Shown: positions 19,601 to 28,133, numbered from the stretch's first letter. The stretch is 32,296 bases of DNA from Streptococcaceae bacterium (GCA_031254115.1 JAIRUZ010000031.1:1-32296), one strand, 5' to 3'. Numbers and translations are program-made. Notes: generated by a model not told the origin, from the letters alone.

Positions 19601-20270
19601 AAACGCCGCGGTTGAAGAGATTTTCGCGCTTTTGGCGAAATTCTGATTTGTTTTGGAAATAATCGCTTTCTTCGCGGTTAAAGATATTGCCTTGCTGCTT
19701 AGGAACGGTCTTGCCAAACGGCAGAGGCTCGATTTCCATCGTGTCTTCAAACGAAACCCGATCCCCAATGTGAACCGATTGACGCTTACGAAATTCTTCC
19801 ATGCGCTCAGCAGAAATCCGTGGTTTTTCTGGCTCGCGCTGGAAACCTTGCTGCTCGCGCTTGCGCTCAAGCGGATTGACATAGGCTTTCGGACGACGCG
19901 GCTTGTCAAGAAGTGCGCGTTTGGCGCGTTCTTTGGATTCTTCCGTGACTGATTTTTTATATGTTTTTTCGTAAGTATTGACCGAATAGGCAGAGGTGCC
20001 GTCTTCGCGATCGATGTCAAGCGGGCGGCTATCGCCGAGTGTGCGTTTGACAGACGCATAGCGCTGACGCTGATTTTGCGGCAAACCGCGCGAGGTTGAC
20101 GGGAGATTTGCAAAACCGCCTGAGCCAGAGACCGAAACAGAGCGCGTTAAAGGCTCTTCCTCGGCACTATTAGGCATTCGTGTCAAGATTTGCCGATTAT
20201 TCACGAGCGAGCGGCTGTCTGGAAGCGGAAATATCGCATCGTCTGGAAAAAGAGGAAACTGTATGGTCAT
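19599..20270 (-). CDS. Basic, probably disordered protein of unknown function between SNF2 helicase and murC
   Basis: 223 residues; I do not recognise a domain. Rich in Arg, Lys, Gln, Glu, Ser and Pro, with no signal peptide, membrane segment or cysteine; long charged stretches at about 95-175 (SKERAKRALLDKPRRPK, NPLERKREQQGF) could be helical and bind nucleic acid or an acidic partner, which is speculation. It has a consensus promoter (TTGACA-17-TAAAAT) ending 11 bases before the ATG and a terminator on the stop codon, so it is an independent gene. No clear ribosome site. An alternative minus frame (19580-20113) is rejected. Confidence 0.75.
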   Translation of the reverse strand: MTIQFPLFPDDAIFPLPDSRSLVNNRQILTRMPNSAEEEPLTRSVSVSGSGGFANLPSTSRGLPQNQRQRYASVKRTLGDSRPLDIDREDGTSAYSVNTYEKTYKKSVTEESKERAKRALLDKPRRPKAYVNPLERKREQQGFQREPEKPRISAERMEEFRKRQSVHIGDRVSFEDTMEIEPLPFGKTVPKQQGNIFNREESDYFQNKSEFRQKRENLFNRGV

Positions 20271-20281
20271 ACTTAGTTCAG

Positions 20282-20310
20282 ATTTTACACTATCTACGCG
20301 CGCTTGTCAA
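20282..20310 (-). promoter_or_regulatory. Consensus promoter of the unknown 223-aa gene
   Basis: Minus strand TTGACA (20305-20310), 17-bp spacer, TAAAAT (20282-20287), then 11 bp to ATG. The expected leader is only about 3-5 nt. The -35 box overlaps the SNF2 stop codon. Confidence 0.75.
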
Positions 20311-23300
20311 GCGGTGATGCCTAAAATTTCATTAATATCGGCCTGCGTCAGAGTGCTCGTTGTCGTTGTGTTTGTGTCAAGAATTGCTGTGAACAGGTCT
20401 TTTTTGCGTTTTTGAATCTCGATTATCTTTTCTTCAATCGTGCCTTTCGTAATCAAACGCACGACTTCGACACGTTTTTTTTGGCCCATGCGGTGCGCTC
20501 TGGAAATGGCCTGCTCTTCGACGGCCGGATTCCACCAGAGATCAACGAGAATAACCATGTCAGACGAGGTCAAATTGAGCCCTGTGCCGCCCGCTTTTAG
20601 GCTGATCAAGAAAACGTCACGACTGCCCGCATTGAACGCGCGTACACGCTCAACGCGCTCGCTTGACGGTGTCGAGCCTGTCAGCTTGTAGAAACTCAAG
20701 CCGTGTTTGTCAAGCAATTTTTCGATGTGCGGAAACATGGAGGTAAATTGGCTGAAAATCAGCGGCCGGCGCCCAGAGTCTTTGATTTGTGCGAGAAGCG
20801 CATCAAGCGTTTCAAGCTTGCCAGACGTGTCGTTGTAATCGTCAAGGAAAAGCGCTGGTGTGTCGCAAATCTGGCGCAAACGCGTGATGCCCGCAAGAAT
20901 TTCAAGCCGATTTCGCGAAAAGTCGCTCGCTGACAAATGCGAAAATTTTTGTTTCATTTGCTCAAGTTGCGCAAGATAAACGAGTTTCTGCGATTCTGTC
21001 AGCTCTGACAAATGCGTCATTTCAAGCTTATCTGGCAATTCGGTGAGCACGTCTTCTTTTTTGCGGCGCAAAACAAACGGCCGAATGGTGCGAAAAACCT
21101 CACTTGGCAGCATTTTGTTGAACGCTTTTCGCGCGGGCAAAAGTCCTGGCATCAGAAGATTGAAAATGGCCCAGAGTTCGTCAATTTTGTTTTCGATTGG
21201 CGTGCCTGAAAGAGCAAAAACATGCGCAGCTGTTAGCGCTGACAAGGCTTTGTTGGTCTTTGAATTGAAATTTTTGACGACTTGCGCCTCATCAAGAAAA
21301 AGATACGTCAAATTTTTCGCCTCGTAATCCGCCGCTTCTTTCAGGAAGCTGCCATAGCTCGTGATATAGACTTGGTGGGCTTCTGCGAGCTTTTCGTCAC
21401 GCTCATCTTTGCTACCGTCAACCGTCACCACATCAAGCGCACCTGGCGCAAATTTGCTAAATTCCGCGAGCCAATTGTACACAAGACTTGACGGCGCAAC
21501 AATCAGCGCGCAATCAGATGTTTCAGACGTTGTCAGCGCTGACAAAAGATACGTGATGGCCTGCAACGTCTTGCCAAGCCCCATATCGTCCGCGAGAATA
21601 CCCGACATATTGTAATGCGCAAGCATCTTCATCCAGCGAACGCCTGTCAGCTGATAATCGCGCAGCGTCGCATCGAGCGTTTCTGGCAGCGTCACAGGAA
21701 ATTCTTCTGGGTGCGTCAAATCATAAAATAGAGTCTCAAAACGCTTGTTAAACGAGGTTTTAGGCACATTTTCAAACAAGCTTGACAAAGCAAACGCGCG
21801 GTAGCTTTCTGTCATCAAATGATTGCCTGAAATTTTAAGATCGTCAGACGTCTCAAGCGCGCTTTTGAGTGGCTCAAAGCGCTGATCCAGCTTCAAATAA
21901 TTGCCGTCAGCCGTCACAATATGCCTAGCACCCTTTGTCAGCGCTGACAAAATCCGCGAAAACTCACTGTCAGCCACGTTTGGCAGGCTAAACGAAATAT
22001 CAAGCAAACTGCCTTCTAAACTGACCGAAATCTCAGGCTCGGCCGTGATGTCCTGAGCCTCTAGCGCCTCGTCAAGACTGAGCACTCCGAGCGTCTCAAG
22101 CTGCGGCAAAAAATGCTCGTAAAAGCTGTAAAATTCGTCTGGCAGCAAACGCGCGCGCGCGCTTTCAAAGCCTTCTGGGAAGCCCATTTGCGCCGTCGTC
22201 TCAAAGATTTTCTTTTCAAGACGCAAATCTCTCGAAAACTCCAGTGTTTCAAGCTCCTGAAAGCTCGAAATTTCAAAATCGCCATAATCAAACGACATTT
22301 TGAGCACGAGCTGATTTTCCGTGAGCGAAAGACTGAATGCTGGACGAAATGAGCGAATCTGAAACGCCGGCGGCACGTTCACTTCTCCCAAATCCGTAAA
22401 CAGCTGCATCGCCTGCGCGAGCGCATCCTTGTCATCATACGACAGCGAAAGGCGACTCGAAAGTCCTTTTTCGCTCGAAACATGTGGTAAAACCTGTCTT
22501 AGCCGTGTTATCAAGGCATGTTGCTTCTCAGAAACGACGTAAAATGTTTGACCTGCGATGACCAAACGCCCGTCATACAGCATAAATTCGTGATTTTCGC
22601 GCACGTCCAGCAAAATCTCATCATCCTGCGGTTTCACGCTCAGAGAAAATAAATTTGCCTCGGCACTAAGCGGCACAAATGCCCAATAATTCAGCTTTTT
22701 CATGTCAATTGTCACGCTGAAATCTTCGAGCGACGCAATCAAATCCAAAAATTCTTCTACAAAAATGTAGGGCAAAACAAGATAGCGGCCTGATTTTTGA
22801 TAAAAATTTTGAGTGGCCATCAAAAACGACTCTTGCTGCCAGCTGATTAATTTCTCAAGAAGATGCGCGCTTGCGTCGTCAAAATTTGCGAGCGACATCG
22901 GCGAGAAATAAAGTTGTCCCGTGCTGTACGAATCGCCGCCCGCAACAGCTTTCAGAAACGCTGGAATATCGCGCACCACGTAGCTTCTGGGCATTTTTTC
23001 CTTGCGAATGCGCAAGGTGACCGCCAAAAAATCCGCGAGCGCCTGAAAATCTTCTGAGCTGCTCGCATTGAAAACCTCGACGTCAAGCGTGTAGAACTGC
23101 TTGTCATCAGCCTCTAGGTCTTCATTCATGCGCGCAAGAAATGTGCGGCCGACCTCAAATTCCGCATTTTGCGCGCGTTTCGTTTCCGCGCGCTCAACAA
23201 CCGCCACGACTTTTTCCTGCTGAGCTTTCTCTTTTTTCAGATATTCTTCAACGGCCGCGAGGTGCGCGCAATAGCGGTGATTTGCCTGAAAAGTCGCACA

Positions 23301-23459
23301 AAAACAGCTGTCCGATTGGCCGTCAAGGTCATACACAACAGGTTCACCGTCTACGACAGCCGTCAATTTCAATGTGTCAAACGCGACTTCTTCTACTTGA
23401 GCGTTTTTATAGAGCGCAATTCCCTCAGCACGCACCTTGGCTGGCATCATTCGACTCAT
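20307..23459 (-). CDS. SNF2-family DNA-dependent ATPase/helicase with SWIM zinc finger
   Basis: 1050 residues. A SWIM zinc finger lies at the N-terminus (C52, C54, C64, H66: CxC-x9-CxH), then a long bacterial-type middle region, then the SNF2 motor: ADDMGLGKTLQ around residue 626 (Walker A), LDEAQ (Walker B), SGTPIENK (motif III), and the helicase C half ending with SRAHRMGQKKRV (motif VI). The family is commonly placed upstream of murC in streptococci; its substrate is not established. AGAGAGG precedes the ATG. Three LSALT peptides in the motor region are encoded by palindromes: exact copies at 21531 and 21936 and a one-mismatch copy at 21231. A fourth near-copy lies at 20997. Confidence 0.92.
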   Translation of the reverse strand: MSRMMPAKVRAEGIALYKNAQVEEVAFDTLKLTAVVDGEPVVYDLDGQSDSCFCATFQANHRYCAHLAAVEEYLKKEKAQQEKVVAVVERAETKRAQNAEFEVGRTFLARMNEDLEADDKQFYTLDVEVFNASSSEDFQALADFLAVTLRIRKEKMPRSYVVRDIPAFLKAVAGGDSYSTGQLYFSPMSLANFDDASAHLLEKLISWQQESFLMATQNFYQKSGRYLVLPYIFVEEFLDLIASLEDFSVTIDMKKLNYWAFVPLSAEANLFSLSVKPQDDEILLDVRENHEFMLYDGRLVIAGQTFYVVSEKQHALITRLRQVLPHVSSEKGLSSRLSLSYDDKDALAQAMQLFTDLGEVNVPPAFQIRSFRPAFSLSLTENQLVLKMSFDYGDFEISSFQELETLEFSRDLRLEKKIFETTAQMGFPEGFESARARLLPDEFYSFYEHFLPQLETLGVLSLDEALEAQDITAEPEISVSLEGSLLDISFSLPNVADSEFSRILSALTKGARHIVTADGNYLKLDQRFEPLKSALETSDDLKISGNHLMTESYRAFALSSLFENVPKTSFNKRFETLFYDLTHPEEFPVTLPETLDATLRDYQLTGVRWMKMLAHYNMSGILADDMGLGKTLQAITYLLSALTTSETSDCALIVAPSSLVYNWLAEFSKFAPGALDVVTVDGSKDERDEKLAEAHQVYITSYGSFLKEAADYEAKNLTYLFLDEAQVVKNFNSKTNKALSALTAAHVFALSGTPIENKIDELWAIFNLLMPGLLPARKAFNKMLPSEVFRTIRPFVLRRKKEDVLTELPDKLEMTHLSELTESQKLVYLAQLEQMKQKFSHLSASDFSRNRLEILAGITRLRQICDTPALFLDDYNDTSGKLETLDALLAQIKDSGRRPLIFSQFTSMFPHIEKLLDKHGLSFYKLTGSTPSSERVERVRAFNAGSRDVFLISLKAGGTGLNLTSSDMVILVDLWWNPAVEEQAISRAHRMGQKKRVEVVRLITKGTIEEKIIEIQKRKKDLFTAILDTNTTTTSTLTQADINEILGITA
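21531..21544. repeat. Iterated palindrome, exact copy (in SNF2 gene)
   Basis: TGTCAGCGCTGACA, read as LSALT, shortly after the Walker A region of the motor. Confidence 0.95.
21936..21949. repeat. Iterated palindrome, exact copy (in SNF2 gene)
   Basis: TGTCAGCGCTGACA with T/A flanks giving an 18-bp palindrome; read as LSALTK. Confidence 0.95.
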
Positions 23460-23489
23460 TTTCGCGTCCTCTCTCGTTCAATTTATTTC

Positions 23490-23508
23490 AGACTATGAAA
23501 CATAGTCT
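23490..23508 (-). other. Leader hairpin of the SNF2 gene
   Basis: Minus strand AGACTATG, loop TTT, CATAGTCT: 8-bp perfect stem in the predicted 5' untranslated region, without a following T-run, so not a terminator. Could stabilise the 5' end or bind a regulator. Confidence 0.45.
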
Positions 23509-23523
23509 AGTGATTAACAGATA

Positions 23524-23532
23524 ATTATAGCA
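23524..23532 (-). promoter_or_regulatory. Extended -10 promoter of the SNF2 gene
   Basis: Minus strand TGCTATAAT, 64 bp before the start codon and just after the terminator of the upstream operon. No -35 match. Confidence 0.55.
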
Positions 23533-23541
23533 TTTCCAGTT

Positions 23542-23578
23542 AAAAAAATCACTTCTTTTCGTGCGCAAAAAAAGTGAT
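23542..23578 (-). terminator. Terminator of the CppA-like/serine hydrolase operon
   Basis: Minus strand ATCACTT ... AAGTGAT with inner T/A pairing, then seven T. It overlaps the hydrolase stop codon. Confidence 0.75.
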
Positions 23579-24508
23579 AAATTGCTCGATGAGCGCGTCG
23601 CGCTTTAAAATCCAGTCTGCGCGCGCGTCTTTTAGATGTACACGATTGGAGAGAAAAATGACGGCCTGCTTGGTTTGCAGATTGAGCAGAATAAAAGTGC
23701 CCGTGTAGCCTGTGTGGCAGAGCCATTTTCCGTCGCCGCGTGTCGCCCAAGCAAGCGGACGACCGTCTGTGAGCTGTGCGTATAGCTGTAGGTAATTTTC
23801 ATCCGCCAAATAATGGCGGACAAATTCTGTCAGCGCTGACAACGTGCCAAAAAGCCCGGCAGAGCCGCAATGCGTACCCAGCACGCGCGCTTTCGGATCG
23901 TGAACAACGCCCGCAGGCACGTCAGTCGCCGTTGGAACGGCTTTGTCAGCCGCAATTGGCCCGTAGCCAAGACCTGTCAGCGCCCATTTTTCAAAAATGC
24001 GCGCATTTATAATGTCAGCTACCGACTGATGAAACTGCACTTCGAGCATAAAACCCAGCAAAATAAAATTCACATCTGAGTAATTAAATGTTTTGTCAAG
24101 GCTGACAGATAGCTGATTCATGGCTTTCGTCAGCTCGCGCGCCGTCATTTGGTTCCGATTTTTGATAAACGGGTCAATGCCCGACGTGTGCGTCAAAAGC
24201 GCACGAATCGTGACCGTTTCTTCGTGCCATGCGGGATACAGACTTTTTAGCGGCGCGTCGATATCCAAATTCCCCGAAAGCCAGAGGTCAATGCACGCCG
24301 TCCCTGCGCCAATGACTTTTGTAAGCGACGCCAGATCCCACCAAAGCCCTGGTTCAAGCGGTTTTTCGTGCGGCAAAATCTGCCGATTGCCCAAGCAAAA
24401 ACGACGCACCTCGCTAGAAAAGGGCGCGCCGTCAATCACCGCAAATTCGCAACCTGGAAAAACTTCCTGCTGGATAAGCGCGTCAATAGTTGCTAAAATT
24501 TCCTTCAT
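23549..24508 (-). CDS. Serine hydrolase of the class C beta-lactamase / DD-peptidase family
   Basis: 319 residues. The serine beta-lactamase-fold triad is visible: SLTK (S61, K64), Y143 in the YSDVNF motif, and HTG at 265-267 in place of KTG, as in many class C-like esterases. There is no signal peptide, so a cytoplasmic esterase or peptidase role is as likely as penicillin binding. The ATG overlaps the stop of the CppA-like gene (ATGA), indicating an operon. An exact palindrome (23828-23841) encodes TLSALTEF, and further half-sites lie in the same gene. Confidence 0.87.
   Translation of the reverse strand: MKEILATIDALIQQEVFPGCEFAVIDGAPFSSEVRRFCLGNRQILPHEKPLEPGLWWDLASLTKVIGAGTACIDLWLSGNLDIDAPLKSLYPAWHEETVTIRALLTHTSGIDPFIKNRNQMTARELTKAMNQLSVSLDKTFNYSDVNFILLGFMLEVQFHQSVADIINARIFEKWALTGLGYGPIAADKAVPTATDVPAGVVHDPKARVLGTHCGSAGLFGTLSALTEFVRHYLADENYLQLYAQLTDGRPLAWATRGDGKWLCHTGYTGTFILLNLQTKQAVIFLSNRVHLKDARADWILKRDALIEQFITFFAHEKK
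23828..23841. repeat. Iterated palindrome, exact copy (in serine hydrolase)
   Basis: TGTCAGCGCTGACA, read as LSALTE. Confidence 0.95.
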
Positions 24509-25269
24509 TTTTCAAACCAGAAGCCAAGACCGAGCGGCGTATCAGCTGACAAAACTTTTTCGCCCGCGTCCAAATACGCGCCGTCAAATGCCGCTGCAAG
24601 CGCTGACAAATCAAACGCGTCCGTAACGAGCACGTCAAATGACTCAATATCCCACGTTTCCTTCGATGCCAAATCGCCCGATTTTTTTTCGTTAAATAAA
24701 ATCTCAACACCACCCAAAGTCAACGCGTGATAACCGTTCAATTCGCAGCCAAGCGCGTGCGCAACAGCCGTTGCCTCAGGCAAATGTCGCACATTTAAGC
24801 TGACCGTCGTCACCTCAAAATCAGAAAGTGTCGGCACCTCTTCTGTCAGCGCCTCTGCAATCTCCGTCAGCGCGCGCTTTTCAAACGCGCAGCCCTCCGC
24901 GTAAACAATAAAATGATCACCTTCAGGCGAAATCGCTTCAAAACCCGCGTCGTAAATATCCTTTAAAACGTCTGGCTGCACTGCTTTCGCGTGCATTAAC
25001 AGCTGATTCATTTCCTGCTTGTCAGTCTTCAACAGCGTGACAGCATGCCGTTTTCTGCCCTGAACCGCGCGAAAACCATCGTCAGCTGGCGATTCTTCAA
25101 GCAATAAGCGTGTCAGCCGCGCTGACTTATTGCCACCAAGCTCAACCATCGCGCCTTCTTCAAGCAAGACTTTCATGCCCAAAATACCCACGAAAAATGC
25201 CAGATTTTCTGCACGATTGTTAATTCGGTACACCGGACGCACCGCTAAAATTCCATTTTCATTTGCCAT
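24505..25269 (-). CDS. CppA-like protein of the VOC (glyoxalase) fold
   Basis: 254 residues matching the streptococcal CppA pattern: RPVYRINNRAENLAFFVGILGM starts a glyoxalase-type half, and a second, shorter half begins near residue 150. CppA was named as a complement-C3-degrading factor, but the VOC fold makes a metal- or ligand-binding role possible. It heads the operon with the serine hydrolase. The upstream TGATAAAAT box ends eight bases before ATG, with AGGA between them. If that box is used, the AGGA is not transcribed and the mRNA is nearly leaderless. The C-terminus carries a VLSADTP peptide from a palindrome-like site. Confidence 0.78.
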   Translation of the reverse strand: MANENGILAVRPVYRINNRAENLAFFVGILGMKVLLEEGAMVELGGNKSARLTRLLLEESPADDGFRAVQGRKRHAVTLLKTDKQEMNQLLMHAKAVQPDVLKDIYDAGFEAISPEGDHFIVYAEGCAFEKRALTEIAEALTEEVPTLSDFEVTTVSLNVRHLPEATAVAHALGCELNGYHALTLGGVEILFNEKKSGDLASKETWDIESFDVLVTDAFDLSALAAAFDGAYLDAGEKVLSADTPLGLGFWFEK

Positions 25270-25277
25270 CTTTTCCT

Positions 25278-25286
25278 ATTTTATCA
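25278..25286 (-). promoter_or_regulatory. Extended -10 promoter of the CppA-like gene, eight bases before ATG
   Basis: Minus strand TGATAAAAT, spacer AGGAAAAG, ATG. It lies back to back with the promoter of the permease gene in a 75-bp divergent gap. Confidence 0.5.
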
Positions 25287-25335
25287 CAACTTAACGCAAT
25301 CTTAAAATCATATCTTTGTAAAGCTCTCATTTTTC

Positions 25336-25344
25336 TGATAAACT
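25336..25344 (+). promoter_or_regulatory. Extended -10 promoter of the TauE-like gene
   Basis: TGATAAACT, then ATGAAA and a second in-frame ATG at 25351. A weak -35 TTGTAA lies 17 bp before the -10. Initiation about seven bases downstream would make the second ATG the leaderless start. Confidence 0.55.
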
Positions 25345-26238
25345 ATGAAAATGAATGAAAACGCAATTTTAATCCCTATACAGATGTTACTCATCCTGGC
25401 CATTTTATCCATTCTCGCACGCATGCTTTTTGTTTATGCAAGCAAAAAAGTGCCCTTTGGAAACGTGCCACAGCTCATCAAAGGCTTTTTCATTGGACTT
25501 GTCACCGATACGCTTGACACGTGGGGAATCGGCTCCTTTGCAACAACAACCACACTCTTTAAAATCACGCGTTTTCTCCCCGCAAAAAATGACAACGAAC
25601 TCCCAGGCACAATGTCTGTCGCACATGCCATTCCCGTCATGGTCGAAGCCCTTTTTTTCATTACCGCAATCAAGGTTGAGCTCACGACGCTCATTCCGAT
25701 GACGACCGCCGCATTTTTAGGCGCGCTTTTCGGCTCAAATCTCACCAAAAACTGGAAAACAAACCGCGTCAGACGCGTCCTTGGCGCGCTTTTGATTCTC
25801 GCCACAGTTATCATGGTTGTACGTCTCGTCTTTAACATCGGCGCAAATGTCTCCGAATCCGTGCACGGTCTGACGCTTCCTTGGCTGATTGCGGGCGTTG
25901 TCTTTAACTTTGTTTTGGGCGTGCTCATGACCATGGGTCTTGGAAACTACGCCCCTGAACTCGTCTTCTTCAGCCTCGCCGGTGTCAATCCGCTCATTGC
26001 GCTTCCTGTGATGATGTTAGATGCCGCGGCCATTCTACTCACGAGCGCCCATCAATTCATTCACCAAAAGCGCGTCTTTTGGCCTGGTCTCGCGTCTGTC
26101 ACGACAGGTGGTGTGCTCGGCGTCATCTTTGCCGCCACCATCGTCACCACGCTCAATCTCCAAGTCTTCAAAATCGCAACCATCGCCATTGTTGCCTACA
26201 CTGGCGGCATGCTCATTTATGAATCCATCAAAAATTAG
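25345..26238 (+). CDS. TauE/SafE-like membrane permease
   Basis: 297 residues from the first ATG, 295 from the second at 25351, which the promoter geometry favours. About eight hydrophobic segments in two repeats, with GIGSFATTTTLFK in the first half and MGLGNYAPELVFFSLAGVNP in the second, the layout of the sulfite exporter TauE/SafE (DUF81) family. Such proteins export sulfite or small sulfonate and carboxylate anions; substrate here is unknown. No Shine-Dalgarno. A small terminator overlaps its end. It is monocistronic and divergent from the CppA-like gene. Confidence 0.83.
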   Translation: MKMNENAILIPIQMLLILAILSILARMLFVYASKKVPFGNVPQLIKGFFIGLVTDTLDTWGIGSFATTTTLFKITRFLPAKNDNELPGTMSVAHAIPVMVEALFFITAIKVELTTLIPMTTAAFLGALFGSNLTKNWKTNRVRRVLGALLILATVIMVVRLVFNIGANVSESVHGLTLPWLIAGVVFNFVLGVLMTMGLGNYAPELVFFSLAGVNPLIALPVMMLDAAAILLTSAHQFIHQKRVFWPGLASVTTGGVLGVIFAATIVTTLNLQVFKIATIAIVAYTGGMLIYESIKN

Positions 26239-26257
26239 CCTATCGTAAGGCTTTTTT
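26237..26257 (+). terminator. Terminator of the TauE-like gene
   Basis: AGCCT, loop ATCGTA, AGGCT, T-run. Five-pair stem starting in the stop codon. Confidence 0.7.
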
Positions 26258-26266
26258 CTTATTTTT

Positions 26267-26275
26267 TGTTATACT
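26267..26275 (+). promoter_or_regulatory. Extended -10 promoter of the CPBP protease gene
   Basis: TGTTATACT, then ATGTCC and a second in-frame ATG at 26282, six bases after the box. Same geometry as the TauE-like, murC, rsmA and cvfB promoters. No Shine-Dalgarno. Confidence 0.6.
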
Positions 26276-27181
26276 ATGTCCATGGAAAATGTTATCATAC
26301 ACAACAAACCAAAGAAAAAAGGAAATTTGCCGCTTGCCCTTGTTGGCGGGATTTGTCTTTTATTTGGCTTTGGTATTTTACTCTTTATGCCGCTCGTTTG
26401 GCACCAAGCGAATGCCAAGCACCCCGCAGCGCTTTTCTCCGAGCTTGAGCTACTCGCGCTTCCTCTATCGATTGTCGGTATCGTCTTCCTGTCCATTTTT
26501 TCGCCTTTGCGCGGCAGGCGCATGCTTTGGCTGTTTTTTCTCTCACAAATACCGCTCACACTCCTTTCAATCATTGCAGCCATTAACACACGCGCGCATA
26601 TCGCGGGAAATTGGATCGCTATCACCTCCGAAACGCTTGTTTTCATTCCTGTCTTGGGTGTGCTGTATTTTCTGGCCTACCGTGCGGTGCGCAAATATAA
26701 TGTGATTCCCCCATTTTCGTGGCATTATTTCCGCTGGGGACGCGCATTTATCGGTGCGGCAATGCTTCTTGGCTCAGAATTTCTCATCTCCTTCATTGCG
26801 GAGATTATCACGCACAGCAGCGGCGGGACGAGCCAAAATCAGCAAACTTTAAATACACTTGCTATACAAGTGCCGTATCTGATTTACACGCTCACAACGA
26901 TTTCCGCAGGCTTTTTTGAAGAATTGCTCTTTCGTGTGGGCTCGTTTGAAATCTTGCTCAAAAAGCACAAAATATGGGCGTTTATCGTTGCCTCAGTCTT
27001 CTTCACTATTGCGCATGGCCCAACCAAGCTCACAGATGTGTTCGCTTACGGCGCGCTCGCGCTTATTTTGACCGGCTTTTACGCAAAATATCGCAACTTT
27101 TACCTGAACATGACAATGCACATGCTGCTCAATCTCGTTGCGACCGGCGCGTTCTGGCTGTCACTGATTCTTCATCATTAA
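26276..27181 (+). CDS. CPBP (CaaX/Abi-type) intramembrane metalloprotease
   Basis: 301 residues from the first ATG; the likely leaderless start is 26282. About eight membrane segments. The catalytic motifs are intact: EELLFR (E215, E216, R220), His247 in FFTIAHG and His282 in MTMHMLLN. Bacterial members process membrane peptides or protect against bacteriocins (Abi family); no bacteriocin gene is adjacent, so the substrate is unknown. A terminator follows. Confidence 0.88.
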   Translation: MSMENVIIHNKPKKKGNLPLALVGGICLLFGFGILLFMPLVWHQANAKHPAALFSELELLALPLSIVGIVFLSIFSPLRGRRMLWLFFLSQIPLTLLSIIAAINTRAHIAGNWIAITSETLVFIPVLGVLYFLAYRAVRKYNVIPPFSWHYFRWGRAFIGAAMLLGSEFLISFIAEIITHSSGGTSQNQQTLNTLAIQVPYLIYTLTTISAGFFEELLFRVGSFEILLKKHKIWAFIVASVFFTIAHGPTKLTDVFAYGALALILTGFYAKYRNFYLNMTMHMLLNLVATGAFWLSLILHH

Positions 27182-27184
27182 ATT

Positions 27185-27219
27185 AAAAACCGAACAGCAA
27201 TGCGGCTGAACGGTTTTTT
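27185..27219 (+). terminator. Terminator of the CPBP gene
   Basis: AAAAACCG ... CGGTTTTT stem with an inner CAGC/GCTG helix separated by an AA/AA internal loop, then T-run. Confidence 0.75.
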
Positions 27220-27225
27220 AAATAT

Positions 27226-27249
27226 AAAAAATCCCGTTCGGGATTTTTT
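27226..27249. terminator. Bidirectional terminator at the convergent CPBP/aquaglyceroporin ends
   Basis: AAAAAATCCCG, loop TT, CGGGATTTTTT. A and T tracts on both sides make it work in both directions; it directly follows the aquaglyceroporin stop on the minus strand. Confidence 0.85.
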
Positions 27250-27251
27250 GT

Positions 27252-28049
27252 TTAGCCTGCTGTTGTTGTGCTGCTTGTTGAGGCGGTACCTGTTTTCAGA
27301 ATGATTTTCACGAGGGCAACGGCGGCAATCGCTGCGATAAATGGCACGACAATCGGCACGATTGAATACCACCAGCGGCTGTCGTCTTTTGCATCGCCAA
27401 GGATTGAGTCGGGCATGAACCAGAAAATCAAACGCGCGGCGAAGTCCATGGCTGGGTTCATGACAGCGCCTGTTGACGCCACGAGAACGAACGCGACAAA
27501 GCCGATAACGAGCATGATAGACGATTGCTGCAAATTGATGCTGAACGCGAGGATAAAGAAGAAGATAAATGACGCAAAGAATTCGGTGAAGAAGCCGTTA
27601 ATCCACGCTGATGGGCGATTTTCGTAGGTCCGATTATCAAAATCATTAATCGTAACGAACATTGCAAGGAGCTCGGTTGAGTCTTCGACTTCTTGATATT
27701 TTTTGTAATTGGCGAGGACGACAAGGATTTGGCCGACGAGCATGCCGAGGACTTGAGACGCAATCATGGGCGCGACTTGCGCCCATTTCACGCCGCCAGC
27801 AACAGCCATACCGACTGTGAAAGCAGGGTTAATCAGGAAGAAATAGTTCGCCGACGTCGTCGTTTGAATGACCATACTAAGGCCGAGGAAAACCGCAAAG
27901 GTAGCCGCGCCGTAAGCGACTCCGCGCACAATTTTCGCATTGCGTTGGGGAAGTGATTTGATATTTGCCATCGCCATGTTGACGATCATGATGAAGATAG
28001 CGGATGCCATAAATTCAAGCAAATATTGGACAGTGGTTGGAAATGTCAT
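27252..28049 (-). CDS. Aquaglyceroporin of the MIP family
   Basis: 265 residues, six membrane helices and two half-helix NPA motifs: N74-P-A in INPAFTVG and N198-P-A in MNPAMDFAAR with pore Arg206. It should pass water, glycerol and small uncharged solutes. L. lactis has a comparable aquaglyceroporin gene beside pepX, so this arrangement is ancestral. AAGGAA precedes the ATG. The loop after helix 3 is longer and more acidic than in compact GlpF proteins. Confidence 0.92.
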   Translation of the reverse strand: MTFPTTVQYLLEFMASAIFIMIVNMAMANIKSLPQRNAKIVRGVAYGAATFAVFLGLSMVIQTTTSANYFFLINPAFTVGMAVAGGVKWAQVAPMIASQVLGMLVGQILVVLANYKKYQEVEDSTELLAMFVTINDFDNRTYENRPSAWINGFFTEFFASFIFFFILAFSINLQQSSIMLVIGFVAFVLVASTGAVMNPAMDFAARLIFWFMPDSILGDAKDDSRWWYSIVPIVVPFIAAIAAVALVKIILKTGTASTSSTTTAG

Positions 28050-28095
28050 GTTAAAATTCCTTTTCTATAAAAAATCAATGCTTAACGATTGAACC

Positions 28096-28133
28096 TGTTT
28101 TGAAAGCCAGCTTTTCGTCTCGATTTCAAAACA
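28096..28133. repeat. 10-bp inverted repeat in the aquaglyceroporin/pepX divergent gap
   Basis: TGTTTTGAAA (28096-28105) and TTTCAAAACA (28124-28133), perfect arms separated by 18 bp. Could be an operator or a leader hairpin for the minus-strand gene. It is not a standard CcpA cre site because the central CG geometry is missing. Confidence 0.6.

Noticed and set aside
19580-20113. 177-aa minus-strand frame overlapping the unknown 223-aa gene
   Set aside because: No start signals, and it runs through the terminator; the 223-aa frame has the promoter and ends at the terminator.
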